Of a stretch of 64,000 nt of DNA, positions 33,410 through 44,879 are shown piece after piece. The stretch is taken from positions 4,127,501-4,191,500 of the forward strand of contig JARHVA010000224.1 in the NCBI GenBank assembly GCA_037957365.1, given 5' to 3'. Position numbers and translations under genes: made by a program. Each line of letters opens with the position of its first letter. Within the stretch, counting starts at the first letter, position 1. The stretch comes from Torreya grandis (lineage: Eukaryota > Streptophyta > Pinopsida > Cupressales > Taxaceae). A model generated the notes under the pieces. The model was not told the origin of the DNA, ran no database searches, and saw nothing but the letters and a program-made list of their open reading frames with translations.

Positions 33410-33690
33410 CAATTTATGTCGCCATTGAATTGAAGTTCAATGGTTATAAACCATATGTGCTACATTATTTTGTAGATACTGGCTCACCTAGAAGTTTTGC
33501 TAAAACAAAGGCATGATAAAACCTATAAAAGAGTCACTGTTTCAGGTGAAATCCTTAAGTTTGGAAGGATTGCTAGAAATGTTCCCATATGGTTGTCTAG
33601 TATAAAATTTAAAGTTACATTTATTGAATTTAACAACCAGGGAGCAGATATTTTGTTGGGTAATACATTCCTACTAAAGTATTAGCCTTT
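33410..33690 (+). pseudogene. EPRV-A aspartic protease
   Basis: The active-site block reads FVDTGSPRSFAKT, with D-T-G at about 33473-33481. After a frameshift the frame 33497-33685 carries GADILLGNTFLLKY, the C-terminal hydrophobic-LLG-N block of retropepsins. Unlike EPRV-B, the catalytic DTG is preserved. It would cleave the viral polyprotein. Confidence 0.85.
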
Positions 33691-35464
33691 TATCTAGTAT
33701 ACTGATACTATGGTCCTCTATAAGCATAATTAGCCAGTTAATTTTCCTGTTATTCAAAAGGTCAATTTTGTGTTTACACAAGTTACTGATAAATGGGTTA
33801 ATGAAGTTCAGGAATATACAAAGAAGCATACAGAAGACCAGAAGCAAAGGAAACTACAGTGCGATAAAATATCTCAGGTTGATGAGTTTGGGGCAATTAG
33901 AGAAAAGTTTGTGAAAAACTGTACAAGCCTCAATCCTTTGCAATATTGGAAGCCTGAGTTGGAAGAATGTTGCATCCATCTAAAAGAAGGATTTGATAAC
34001 AAGATTCCAAAGGAACAACCATATCAGTTCAGTCCTTTCGAAAGGAAAGAGTTAGATGCAGAGTTGAAATAACTCCTGCAAGGTGGTTTTTTCCAGCCAT
34101 CTAAGTCAAGCTTTGCATGCACAGGATTTTATGTTAATAAAAGAAGTGAGCAGATTATAAGTAAGAAAACTTTCTGTGTAAATTATAAACCTCTGAATGA
34201 TACAATCAAGCCATATAATTATCCTTTTCTACTAGCCAGTGATCTTATGAAGCACGTCAGTAATGCAGTTATATTCAACAAGTGCAATTGTAAAAGTGGT
34301 TTCTGGCAGTTAAAAATCAAGGAGGATATGCATAAAATAGCATTTACGGTCCCGTAAGGTTTGTATGAATGGACTATTATGCCATTTGGTCTGAGTACTA
34401 CACCTATATATTTTCAAAAGAAAATGGATGATGCATTAAGAGACTTGCATGAATTTTGCATAGTTTATATAGATGACATATTAGTCTTTAGTAAAAACAT
34501 GGAAAGACACTTCAGTCATGTTGAGAGCCTATATGATAAAATTGTTGAAATTGGAAGTTGTATGTCACCCACTAAAAAGATTGGTGTTACCAATATTAAT
34601 TTTTTGGGTTTGCATTTAAGCCAAGGCAAGGTTATATTACAAGAGCACATATTGCAAAAGTTAATTGAGTTTCCAGATGTCCTTGATAACAAAGAAATAT
34701 TACAAAGGATTTTGGGATGTCTCAATTGTTGCTCTAACTTACTTGAAGACCTGGCTGTATGGTGTCTTAAACTAAGAAGACATTTGAAGAAAAATCCAGT
34801 TGTGGGATGCTCAGAGTACAGAGGTAGTTAAGTGAATAAAAGAAAAATGTAAAAGATTACCACCATTATATTTGCCAATTGATAATTATCCCTTGTTTCT
34901 AAATACTAATGCATCAAAGCATACATGGGGGGATGTTTTAAGCCAGCAAATGCCAAATGGATAAGACAAGTGTGTAGTTATAGAAGCGGTACTTTCACAG
35001 ATGTTTAGGTCAGGTACCATGTCTATGATAAGCAAATCCTAGCAATAATACAGGGAATCAAGAAATTTAAGATTTTTCTCAAGCCTGTTAAATTCCCCAT
35101 TTGCACAGATAGTCAAACTATGGTCACCCTAATGCATAAAAATCCTGATAAAGAGTTAGCCAAAGGTCAGATTGCAAGATGGCACTTTTGGCTAAGTTTC
35201 TATGATTTTGATATCAAATGGGTGAATGGCAAGCAAAATAGTTTGGCGTATGCTCTAACAAGAGAAATGGTGAAACTTAAGCATGGAAAGAAACAAAAGG
35301 AATTGCATAGCATGAATGGCATTGCACGACCCAGAAGAAAAACTACATGGTCCGATTTACCACATCACATTCAGGAAAAAAATATAACCCCTCTATTAAA
35401 TGCTTATTATGAGGAATGTGTGTGCAGGTATTTTGGTTCAACAGATCTAGATTGGGAATTATGA
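33691..35464 (+). pseudogene. EPRV-A reverse transcriptase and RNase H
   Basis: A linker (33770-34070) precedes RT, which begins with LQGGFFQPSKSSFACTGFYV (34075-34135), then FCVNYKPLND, SGFWQLKIKEDMHKIAFTVP and YEWTIMPFGLSTTP (34364-34405). The catalytic VYIDDILVFSKNM has YIDD at 34467-34478. The frame 34361-34831 (156 aa) is open. RNase H has FLNTNASKHTWG (Asp of TDAS changed to Asn, about 34895-34930), ICTDSQTMVTL (35101-35133) and the terminal WVNGKQNSLAYALTREM (35218-35270). Best preserved viral polymerase in the window, yet stopped at 34357 and frameshifted before RNase H. Confidence 0.93.
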
Positions 35465-36583
35465 GCTGAAAGAGATCATCAACGTCGCTTTGATTACAAC
35501 AGTTTTGCAGAAGAATTAAGAATCCACAATCCAAATTTAAGTTATTTCGATTTTTGTCTTATACATTACATATTAGGCACAGGTCTTGTCCAGGGATTAG
35601 GATTTTTATTCCCATAGTCATCGTTATCAGTTATTGGTGTATGGTCTTATTCAGACAACTCATGCATTGTCATGTTTATAGTATCCAGCATTTAAGGTTT
35701 GTTCTTAAATGAAATTTTACTTATTATTTTAGTTTGCTATCGGTAAACTGCGTCTTGTATAATTCTGTCATAGATATCAGATTATCTTTTTAGAAAAGTA
35801 CTGTTCATACTCAACATCTCTATAGGGATGAGTTTGATAGGTTAGGTTTTATTTATGAAGAACCTCTAGGATTCTTTCCTGATCATTTTGCATGGTGTAC
35901 TAGAATTCGATCACAAAAAATTAGTTTCTTTGTCAGTGATCATTTTATTTGTTCTAGTTATCATTTAGTTTGCCAAGTTCGCTTGTAGCTTATAGCAATA
36001 TGCCCTGGTGTGCGTAACACTAAGATTATGCAATCATAATGGGTGCACTAAAAAATTGTATTGTTGTTACCCAGAATTTGAACATGTTAATTGCAGTTTT
36101 AGCCAATACCCAGAAGGGGATCCGATGCAGCGAAGAATTTGTTAGTTGTCTTACTTAATCCTCCCGTGATCCTAGAAGCCTAGTTGAAATTTACGTGTGC
36201 TAAGAAGGCTCTTAATGATGGGTTATTGGTTCATGGTTACTTGGCAGAATACCAAAGCCAAGCGTTCTATAGATCGACAGTCTGCATGGTTTTCTGTACA
36301 TGAACCCAAAACTAGATGTTCTAGTGAACAACAATCACTAATTTTACACCATTATTGGAAGCAGTAGTGGACCCTGTATATAGTGTGTATTTCTGTTATG
36401 GCAGCTTTGTCTTTGTCTTCTCCATTGGCAAGTTCAGATGCTAATTGGTTCTGGCACACCATGATACGAGTAAACAATGGCTAAGATAGGTTACATGTGT
36501 TATCAGAAAGAATAAATGAAGCAATGGTCAATCCACCACCAGTATGGGCAACAAGTGTTTGTGTTTTTCATATATGGCTAAAC

Positions 36584-37033
36584 TGTAGAATCTGAAAACT
36601 AAACCAAATTCCTACACCCACAGATTATGAGATAACAGCAGAAAAACAGAGTATAAAACTGAAAAAAAAAAAAAAAAACAGAGCACACACAAATATTTAT
36701 TTGCAGGCTATAAAACAGTCTTTATTATTGATGTTTTTATAGAAAAGAAATTACATTGCTGCACAATTGCAGCATCTGAAAAAAGATTGCAAACCTACAT
36801 GCATTTGTCATGCATTATCCCTGCGCCACTAGAAGACACGGTGTAAACAAAGTTTGTAACTGAAACTTAAAAAACAAACTAAGACTAAAACTAAAAGTCT
36901 AAATCTATAAATATGCGCATGGGACAAAAAGTCAGCATGCTGCTCTATTTAAAAATAACAAACTTAAATCTTCAAATTTGCATGTTGCATGCGGTGAATT
37001 GGATGTTTGAGTCTCGAGCATTAGTTATCAACA
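36584..37033 (-). repeat. 3' LTR of copia-E
   Basis: It spans TGTAGAATCTGAAAAC to AGTTATCAACA (450 bp). It contains an A homopolymer of about 18 at 36661-36678. On the minus strand CTATAAAAACATC (about 36730-36742) is a TATA-box candidate. Confidence 0.95.
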
Positions 37034-39222
37034 TACTCCTCCTTGATGCTAAGAGGGCTCACAATCTGATCTCTAAGTGTCAAAAACTGCTCTGTTACAA
37101 TTACTTTCGTGAAGATATCTGCCAATTGTTCTTTAGTATTGATGTATTTCAATTCTACTACCTTCATCTGCACTAAATCTCGGATGAAATGATGTTTTAA
37201 ATCAAAATGTTTTGTCCTGCTGTGATGGACTAGATTCTTGGCCAATTTAATAGCACTAATATTATCACAAAAAATAATTATGCGCTGAACTTGAATCTCT
37301 CCAATTTCTTCAAGAAGTTTTCTAAGCCATAATGCTTGTATACCTGCTGAAGTGACTGAAACATACTCTGCTTCTGTAGAAGAAAGGACAACTATACTTT
37401 GCTTCTTTGAGCTCCAAGTAATCAAACCAGAACCAAAAGAAAAACAATTCCAAGATGTTGACTTTCGGTCATCCAAACTACCTCCCCAATTAGAATCACT
37501 AAAACCAACAAGATTGAACCTTTTAGAAGTGTAATAATGAATACCAAAATCTAGAGTGCCTTTCACATACCTCAAAATTCTCTTAGCTGCCTTCATATGT
37601 ATTTTTGATGGCTCTGTCATGTACCTTGAAACAAGTGAAACTAAATAAGCAATATCAGGTCTTGTATGAGTTAGAAACATTAAGCTTCCAACAATACTTA
37701 TATACGCTGTCTCATTAACTCTTTCAACACCATCATCTCTACACAACACAACTCCATGAGCAACTAGAGTGGAGACTGGTTTACAATCAACCATATCAAG
37801 TTTCTTCAACATATCTTTAGCATACTTTGTTTGACAAATGAAAATTTTATTCTCCCTTTGATAAACCTCCATTCCTAAAAAATATTTCATGAGGCCTAAA
37901 ACTTTCATCTCAAATTCATTCATCATGGAAACTTTGAATTCATTCTTCATCATAGAATTGCTACCCATATACAACAAGTCATCAACATACAAACTTACAA
38001 TTAGAATATCATTACCTTCTTGTTTGTAGTAAAGGGTAGGTTCACTCTTACTTCTTTGAAAGCCATTATCTTAAAAATATCCATCATTCCTAGCATACCA
38101 TGCTCTTAGTGCTTGTTTGAGGCCATACAAAGCCTACTTTAACTTGTAGACATGATTTTCTTTTCCTTGCACTTCAAAACCTTGTGGCTATTCCACATAT
38201 ACTTTTTCTTCTAAGTACCCATTCAAGAAGGCACTTTTCACATCCATATGATGGATGCTCCAATTCTTTTGAGCTGCTAATGAAATCAGCATTCTAATGA
38301 TCTCTTGTCTTGCTACTGGTGTAAATGTCTCTTCATAATCGATGCCATACTTTTGTGTGAAGCCTTTAGCAACTAATCTCGCCTTATGTCTTTCAACACT
38401 TCCATCATTGTTACACTTAGTCTTGTAGACCCATTTGGTGCCAATCTTCTTCTTGTCATGTGGAAGCTTTGTAAGCTCCCAAGTGTCATTCCTATGAATA
38501 GAATCCATCTCTTCTTGCATTGCTTGCATCCAAACCTCATTAGTATATGCATCTTCAAAACATGATGGTTCAAAATCAGCCTTGGTAAGTAAAGCAAAAT
38601 TTAGTGTCTCACCTCTTAGATTTTCTTCATGTGCTTGATTTGAACTCCTTTGATAAATGTCACTCAATCTTCTTACCTTCTTTGTAGAACTAAGACTTGA
38701 ATCTGGACTTACACTTGGAATTGAACGACTAGATGAGGGGTTACTTGGTGGATTTGTAGCACTTGGAACAAAAATATTAGTGGGCTGCCCATGATCAATA
38801 TCATCCATAATAACTTCATTTAAAACAAATTTTAACTTCTCCATATGGCCTTTCTGATGACCATAAACTCCCTCTTCATCAAAAATCACATCTCTTGACA
38901 CAATAATCCTATTAGTGAGAGGATTATATAACCTGTAAGCCTTACTTTCCTCACTATATCTAACAAAAATACATGACTCACTTTTGGGATCTAATTTTTG
39001 CCTCTTTTGATCAGGAATATGAACATAGGCTAAGCAACCAAAAACTTTGAAATAATTAACATTTGGCTTTTTCTCATACCAAGCTTCATACGGAGTCATC
39101 CTGTCAAGTGCACTAGTGGGACTCCGATTGAGAATATATACTGTTGTAGCAACTACATCTCCCCAAAAAGAATTGCTTAATCCCTTTGTAGCATGTTTCG
39201 TGCCATCTCCACCACTGTACAA
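37021..39222 (-). pseudogene. pol: copia-E Pol, C-terminal half: integrase end, RT and RNase H
   Basis: The frame 39222-38188 (344 aa) holds the integrase C-terminus ([20 protein letters not shown]), the linker and RT fingers with [20 protein letters not shown] and [15 protein letters not shown] break at 38188-37992 removes the palm (LRAWYARND-type block) from frame. The frame 37992-37021 (323 aa) starts at MYVDDLLYMGSNS, the catalytic YVDD, and continues through the thumb and RNase H (FSDSNWGGSLDDRKST, ITWSSKKQS, FCDNISAIKLAKN) to the end block EQLADIFTK. The two frames cover nearly all catalytic residues. Confidence 0.94.
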
Positions 39223-40160
39223 TTCTTCCTTTCAGCTACACCATTTTGTTGAGGTGTGTATGCAGTGGTGAGTTGTCTTCTAATGCCATGCATATCACAA
39301 TAACCTTGAAAGGCTTTTGAACAAAATTTTCCTCCATGATCAGTCTTTAAGCATTTGATTTTGCACCTTTTATCATTTTCTACAACGGATCTAAACCTCT
39401 TGAATGTCTCAAAAGCTTCACCTTTGGTCTTCAAAAAATGAACCCAACACTATCGTGAGTAATCATCAATAAAAGTAATGAAATATGATGACTTACCCAA
39501 ACTCTTTGTCTGCATAGGACCACAAATATCTGAATGAACTAACTAGAGTGGATAATGAGCCCTCCATGCATTGTTTTTTGGAAAATTTTCTCTTGCATAT
39601 TTTCCTTTACCACATCCTTCACAAACTTCCTTGTGCTCTTCAACCTTAGGCAAACCAGAAACTAATACTTTTGATGTTAGAATCTTCAAACTATGAAAAT
39701 TTAAATGCCCATAACTAAGATGCCACAACCAACTTGTATCATCATATGCCATATTGATAATGTTCTTGTTATGTTTGCCAAACTTTAATGGGAACATCCT
39801 ATTCTTTGTCATAGGAATAACTGTTACCACCCTATTTCCTTGATTCTTATCATAAATTATACATTGTTGATTTTCAAATACAACTTTATAATTTTTCTCA
39901 CATAATTGTCCAACACTCAACAAATTATGCTTTAACTTTGGAGTGTAATAAATGTCTTTAACACTCTTCATACCTTCTTTTGTATGGACTTCCATAGCTC
40001 CTTTTGCAGCAACCTCCAATGATTTGTCATGACCAAGCTTGATCTTGGATTTAAAACTTTCATCCATTATAGAAAAAAAAAATCATTCCCTAACATGTGG
40101 TTAGAACATCCTGAATCTAAATACCAAACATCTTTAGAAACATTTTCAGCTTTGTCATAA
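39177..40160 (-). pseudogene. pol: copia-E Pol, N-terminal half: protease and integrase
   Basis: The protease motif LDSGCSNHM lies at about 40085-40125, upstream of a short A/T run (40071-40082) that breaks the frame. 40067-39543 carries LKHNLLSVGQLCEKNYKVVF, WLWHLSYGHLNFHSLK and the zinc finger CEGCGKGKYA. A TAG at 39543 lies where copia-D has Q. Integrase continues with [11 protein letters not shown] and YFITFI, then 39434-39177 with [27 protein letters not shown] and MARNMLQ. The catalytic Asp and Glu region is visible. About three disabling changes. Confidence 0.92.
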
Positions 40161-40209
40161 GATAAATATAAATTATCTGGAGGATTCTCATCACCTTCTT
40201 GAGCATAAT

Positions 40210-41123
40210 GAACGCTTTTACCCTTATTACCTTATTTTAATCTACACTCATAATTAAAGTGGCCATACATGTTACAATGATAACACTAGATATTTTTTTT
40301 ATCAAATAGGCCTCTACCTCTTCCTCTGAAACCACCTCTTCCTCGAAAACCACCTCTGCTTCTATTTCCTCTTGAGTAATTCTGATTTGACCTCTACCTT
40401 GGTCTTGATTACTTTTGATGTTACTATTAGCATCGTCATTCTTTGTGATTTGTAAGTTGGAGGAAAAAGTTTTCTCGTCACTTTCCCCAAATGAATCTCT
40501 CAATCTTTCTTCATGAGACATCAAAGATCCAACTAGATGATCAAATTGAAGGCTAGACAAATTCTTGCTTTCTTCTATGATTATGGCAACATGGTTCCAC
40601 CTTGGTGTGAGAGTCCTCAACACCTTTTTGATCACAACCTCATTGTTCACAATTTCACCAAGTGTAGCCACTTATTGACCACATCTTTTACTCTGACATA
40701 ATAGGTACTCACACTTTCAGCTTCTTGCATCTTCAAATTCTCGAATTCTCTCTTCAATGTCTATAACTTAACAACTTTGAATTGATCACTACCTTGGTAA
40801 GCTTCTTTTAGAGTCTTCCAAGCATCCTTTGTTGTCTTTGCTCCTACAATTCGTGGAAATAGGCTCTTATCTAGAGCTATTTGAATATGAAATAAGGCTT
40901 GAGCATTCTTCTTCTTAGCCTCCTTCTTAGTTGTTTTATCATTTGTTGTGAGGGCATTCCAATCAGTTGGCTCTACATAACCCGATTCAATAATCTCCCA
41001 CAAATCTTTTCCTATCAAAAAAGTCATCATATTGATACACCAATAATCATACTCATTTCCATCAAACTCTAGAATGGGCAAGGAGTTAGAATTTGACATG
41101 ATAAATTTTTGGCAAAATTCCAA
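40210..41123 (-). pseudogene. gag: copia-E Gag with zinc knuckle
   Basis: The first frame, 41123-40761, reads through SNSNSLPILEFDGNEYDYW and ends after QGSDQFKVVKL at a TAG. The next part has ENLKMQEAESVSTYYVRVKD. A frameshift near 40671 leads to 40671-40237 (RTLTPRWNHVAIIIEESKNL, then LVGSLMSHEERLRDSFGES) and an Arg/Gly-rich tail. The knuckle CYHCNMYGHFNYEC lies at about 40285-40240 in a different frame. Two breaks only; otherwise full length relative to copia Gag. Confidence 0.9.
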
Positions 41124-41170
41124 CTAGTAAATCTTTAACCCAAAAGAAAAATACCTGCTCTGATACCAAA

Positions 41171-41616
41171 TGTAGAATCTGAAAACTAAACCAAATTTCT
41201 ACACCCACAGATTATGAGATAACAATAGAAAAACAGAGTATAAAACTTAGGGGAAAAAAAATAGAGCACACACAAATATTTATTTACAGGCTATAAAACA
41301 GTCTTTATTATTGATATTTTTATAGAAAATAAATTACATTGCTGCACAATCGCAGCATCTGAAAAAAGATTGCAAACCTACATGCATTTGTCATGCATTA
41401 TCCCTACGCCACTAGAAGACACGGTGTAAACAAAGTTTGTAACTGAAACTTAAAAAACAAACTAAGACTAAAACTAAAAGTCTAAATCTATAAATTTGTG
41501 CATGGGATAAAAAGTCAACATGCTGCTTTATTTAAAAATAACAAACTTAAATCTTCAAATTTGCATGTTGCATGCGGTGAATTGGAGGTTTGAGTCTCGA
41601 GCATCAGTTATCAACA
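41171..41616 (-). repeat. 5' LTR of copia-E
   Basis: It is 446 bp, aligns end to end with 36584-37033 and looks about 95 percent identical by eye. The primer site lies immediately inside. The A-run is shorter here (8 bases), so the homopolymer differs between the two LTRs. Confidence 0.95.
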
Positions 41617-41769
41617 TAAATGCATATGATGTATTTAGTGTCCAAATGCTTAAAGTTCATTAGACGAGGTGCCGGATGAAGATAAATGATATATTGCACT
41701 TGTTAGAATTACTTTCTAAATGAGAATTCACACATCATGAGCTGGATTGCTGTGATGTTGTATTGAAAT

Positions 41770-42375
41770 GGCTTTCCAAAGTATTTCTCAAACAAAGTTA
41801 TGAAGTTTACCTTCGAGCTCCATTCCACCATATCTTTTCTTTGATAATTTGTACCTTTGAGTTGTATAGAGATTTAGAACCATCCAGATATGTGTCCCAA
41901 CAGGAGTCTTGATGAAGTACGTATGCAATTACAAGAAATGGAATTGTAGTTTCGACATGCATGTGAAGATTCTAATGATGCTTTAGAAGTGTACAATTCA
42001 CCAGGATCTCCTTCAACGAATCTCCTTCAGCTTGGAATTGACATAAAGCTAATTTATTCATGTTGCTAACACCTTTTGTTGTATTAAGACGTCAATGCCC
42101 ATGATTCTTTGTGCTTATCACTTGGATCATGCAACATACCGCTTGATGTTGTCAGCAATATCTTTCTATAGTCTTTTCAAGGCACATTTTCTATCTATAA
42201 CTCTCAAATGCATTGTGATGAAAAAAATTATAAATTGCATGGATGCAAGCTAGAGTATTAGTTTTTTAGAAAGGTTTTTAGAGTGTTTTGAAGTTATAAA
42301 ATAATTTGTAAAAAGTTGGTTTTAATAGATTGAATTCTATTTCAAAGAGTTTGATAGGTATGAGGTTTTCATAGA
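41770..42375 (+). other. EPRV-A-linked sequence with no recognised feature
   Basis: Between the two duplicated units. A plus frame near 41770-41880 is coding-like (LKWLSKVFLKQSYEVYLRAP). The rest (41900-42375) is AT-rich with no long frame, repeat or primer site. It could be the viral leader or promoter region, but I see no diagnostic signal. Confidence 0.35.
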
Positions 42376-43333
42376 TATCATATTGTCTCCTTGGAAAATC
42401 ATTATTCATACTCAACAATTCTAAAGGGATGAGTTTGATAGGTTAGGTTTTGTTTATGAAGAACCTCTAGGATTCTTTTCGTTTTCTTTACTGACCAGTT
42501 TTCTTGGTATACTAGAATTCAACCACAAGGAAATAGTTTTTTTTGTCAATGGTCATTTGATTTGTTCTGGTTAGCATTTAATTTTCCAACTTTTCTTGTA
42601 GATTAAAGCAAGGCACCTTGGTGTACAGAACACTACAAATATGCAATTGTAAAATGCTTCATTACCAAATGGGTGTACTAATAAATTATATTGTTGTTTG
42701 AGCCAATACCCATAAGGGGATCTAACGTAGCGAAGAAGTTGTTTGTTGTCTCACTTAATCCTCCTATGGTCCTTGAAACTTGGTTGAAAGTTATGTGTGT
42801 TAAGAAGGCTCTTAACAAAGAGCTATGGTCTATGGTTACTTGGCAGAATCCCAAAGTCAAGCATTCTGTAGAATGAAAATCTACAGGGTTTTTTGGCTAT
42901 GAACCCAAAACCAAACATTCTAGTGAATGACATTCACTAATTTTACACCATTATTAGAAACAATAGTGGACCCTTTATCTAGTGTGTATTTCTATTTTTT
43001 CTATTTTGCCTCTGTCTTCTCCACTAGTAAGTTTAGATGTTAATTGATTCTAGTATACTATGATGCAAGTAAAAAATGGTGAAGATAGGTTAAAAGGTGT
43101 GTTATTAGAAAGAATAAATGAATCAATGGTTAATCCACCACCAGTATGGGCATCAAAGGATAATTGTGTTATTTGTCTATGGCCAAATGCATATGATGGC
43201 TTTAGCATCCAAATGATTAAAGGTCACTGGACAAGGTGGCCAAATGGATATAATTGATATGATGTACTGTTTAGAATTACTTTTTGAATGGGAATTCACA
43301 CAGTGTGAGCTAGATTGCTATGATGTTGTATTA

Positions 43334-43505
43334 GATCCATATCAAGGTTTTTGAATTACATGGTGCATTTTAACATGTCTAGCATAGTGGGATCTTTGAG
43401 ATAGACCATGAAATTAGGGTAAACCCTACAAGTAACATTTCAATCATAAACATTATCATTGATGGCTCCTAACATAGCCTATGCAATATTTTTCATGTGA
43501 TTATC
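43334..43505 (-). pseudogene. EPRV-D movement protein fragment, inverted
   Basis: Reverse complement of the movement-protein core: LVDNHMKNIA with the conserved D, then VTCRVYPNFM and the LDMD block, matching 61775-61965. It joins EPRV-A unit 2 on the left (about 43334) and the plus-strand EPRV-D copy on the right (about 43505), so it marks two rearrangement breakpoints only 170 bp apart. Confidence 0.82.
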
Positions 43506-44320
43506 TACTAAGACAAATAAAAATAGAGTCCCATTGGCAGTTACCTAAATTATACCTTAATGAAGATTATAAAATGAATTTCTTTAAGCAAAAATTCCAA
43601 ACTAAAGTCTCATTTAAGAAATTCACATTGCAAGGTCTTATGCTTGGAAATTTAGATGGGAACTACTTTAGTATACTATCTAAAGAACATTTTAAAAAAA
43701 ATTATATAAGGGTTATAGATTTGTCCATATATGATAACTAAAATGGGATATAATTCCTTTATTCTGATAAGGATTGGATGTCCTTACGTTATCTATCTTA
43801 GTAGATAGTTGCATGAATAATATTGCATAGGCTATGTTAGGAGTCATCAATGATATAGTTCATGATTGAAATGTTACCTATAGGGTTTACCTTAATTTCA
43901 TGGTCGCTCTCGAAGATCCCACTGTGTCAGACATGTTAAAATGCAACATACAATCCAAAAACCTTGATATGGATCCACAATCCATACCGTTTAGCATTGT
44001 TACTAGGTGGGTCTTCCATTATTGTAAGTATCCTGTTATACCATCCAACTATACCTAGAAGGTGCCATCTAGCATGGTGATTGTCCCTATCACTAAGACC
44101 ATGAGTGAACAAGTTAGCATAAGCCAAATTAATTTTGAAAATATTTCCCTACCAAAAGAATGGGTCATCAACTATACTAAGTGTGTTTATAAGCCACCAA
44201 AGAAGAAAACTAGATACACTCCCAAATTTAACCCTATATCATTAAAAGATGATGAAGGAAGATTCAAAATCACCTTACTAGAATATATTGGCCAAAGAAA
44301 AAGCTCTAGGAAATAAAAGT
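43505..44320 (+). pseudogene. EPRV-D movement protein (plus copy)
   Basis: The N-terminal part (43505-43741) reads WQLPKLYLNEDYKMNFFKQK through YIRVIDLSIYDN to a TAA. The core (43790-44000) is frameshifted and has stops in place of the LVDS motif Gln/Trp codons. The C-terminal part (44062-44316) is open and carries VSISQINFENISLPKEWV and CVYKPPKKKTRYTP. The inverted copy at 61486-62270 has the same blocks with fewer breaks. 30K-family identity follows from the inverted copy's LVDSHMN and RVYPDF blocks. Confidence 0.8.
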
Positions 44321-44879
44321 TAAGAAGAACACAATTTGCTAAAAATCCTTTTAATATTACTAGCTTAGAAGCACTAAAAACCATTAGACTTCCTTTTAGG
44401 AAAACTAATGCTTCAGAGTCTGACTGGATCGATTACCATAGTCTTCTAGATTTTGATGAATGCAACCCATATGTAAACCTAGTAGATAACCATTTTGGAA
44501 ATCATCCAAACTATGATGCTTGATTGAGCTATACCCCAAAAATGCAAAATGTATTGCATATTGATATGCTTAAAGGGGAACTAGTTGAATAAGCTAGAAG
44601 CTTCCCTAGAGAGAAGGATCTCAAAATGTCAACTACCCTAGTAAAATCAGCTAATGGGGTAGAAGTTAAATATAATGTTCTAGAGTATATGGGATGATTT
44701 CCACAAAAATATTTCTACGTGAAGTTTACTGTTGATGACCAATTCATTATGCATCATGATCCTACATAGGTTTTTACCCTAGGAAAGCATAATTCTTCTA
44801 TAGGAAGATGGTTAAATTGGTGCAATGTTGGCCTCACCGAGTTATAAATTAATTTTTATGACTTGTATTTTGAGATAGT

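Larger units (their letters stand above)
19371..35570 (+). mobile_element. Endogenous pararetrovirus EPRV-A, nested with two copia elements
   Basis: Viral segments 19371-20471, 26023-26773 and 32337-35570 join in order once copia-F and copia-G are removed: coiled-coil protein, coat N-terminus, coat C-terminus with zinc knuckle, linker, protease, RT, RNase H. Each excision restores colinearity with the neighbouring viral segment and leaves a 5-bp duplication. The start at 19371 is abrupt: a block matching EPRV-C about 40 residues into its frame lies immediately next to an antisense open frame, so the 5' part including the movement protein is missing. It is related to EPRV-C and distinct from B and D. 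Confidence 0.9.
36584..41616 (-). mobile_element. Full-length Ty1/copia element copia-E (minus strand)
   Basis: The element is 5,033 bp with LTRs 36584-37033 and 41171-41616. The flanks read TAAAC (36579-36583) and TAAAT (41617-41621), a 5-bp duplication with one mismatch. The paralogous unit 2 shows the uninterrupted site (CAAAT at 43184-43188, in TATGGCCAAATGCATATGATG). The primer site (minus TTGGTATCAGAGC) is at 41158-41170. Of the elements here it has the longest surviving pol frames (323 and 344 codons), so it is among the youngest insertions. Confidence 0.96.
35770..43334 (+). repeat. Partial tandem duplication of EPRV-A 3' sequence (about 0.9-kb units)
   Basis: Unit 1 is 35770-36583 plus 41617-41770 (interrupted by copia-E). 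Unit 2 is 42375-43334. Shared landmarks include GGGATGAGTTTGATAGGTTAGG (35827 and 42427), GAAGAACCTCTAGGATTCTTT, CTTACTTAATCCTCC-type blocks, GGTTACTTGGCAGAAT and GAATTCACAC. Both units are coding-like in plus frames (EEPLGFF, VNPPPVWA) but no family is recognised. Position after RNase H suggests the last viral ORF and leader. Excluding copia-E, the period is about 1.57 kb; sequence 41770-42375 lies between the units once only. Confidence 0.82.

Noticed and set aside
35770..43334. Treating the duplicated block as LTRs of a larger element
   Set aside because: The units lack TG/CA ends, primer site and polypurine tract, and they continue the viral coding sequence.
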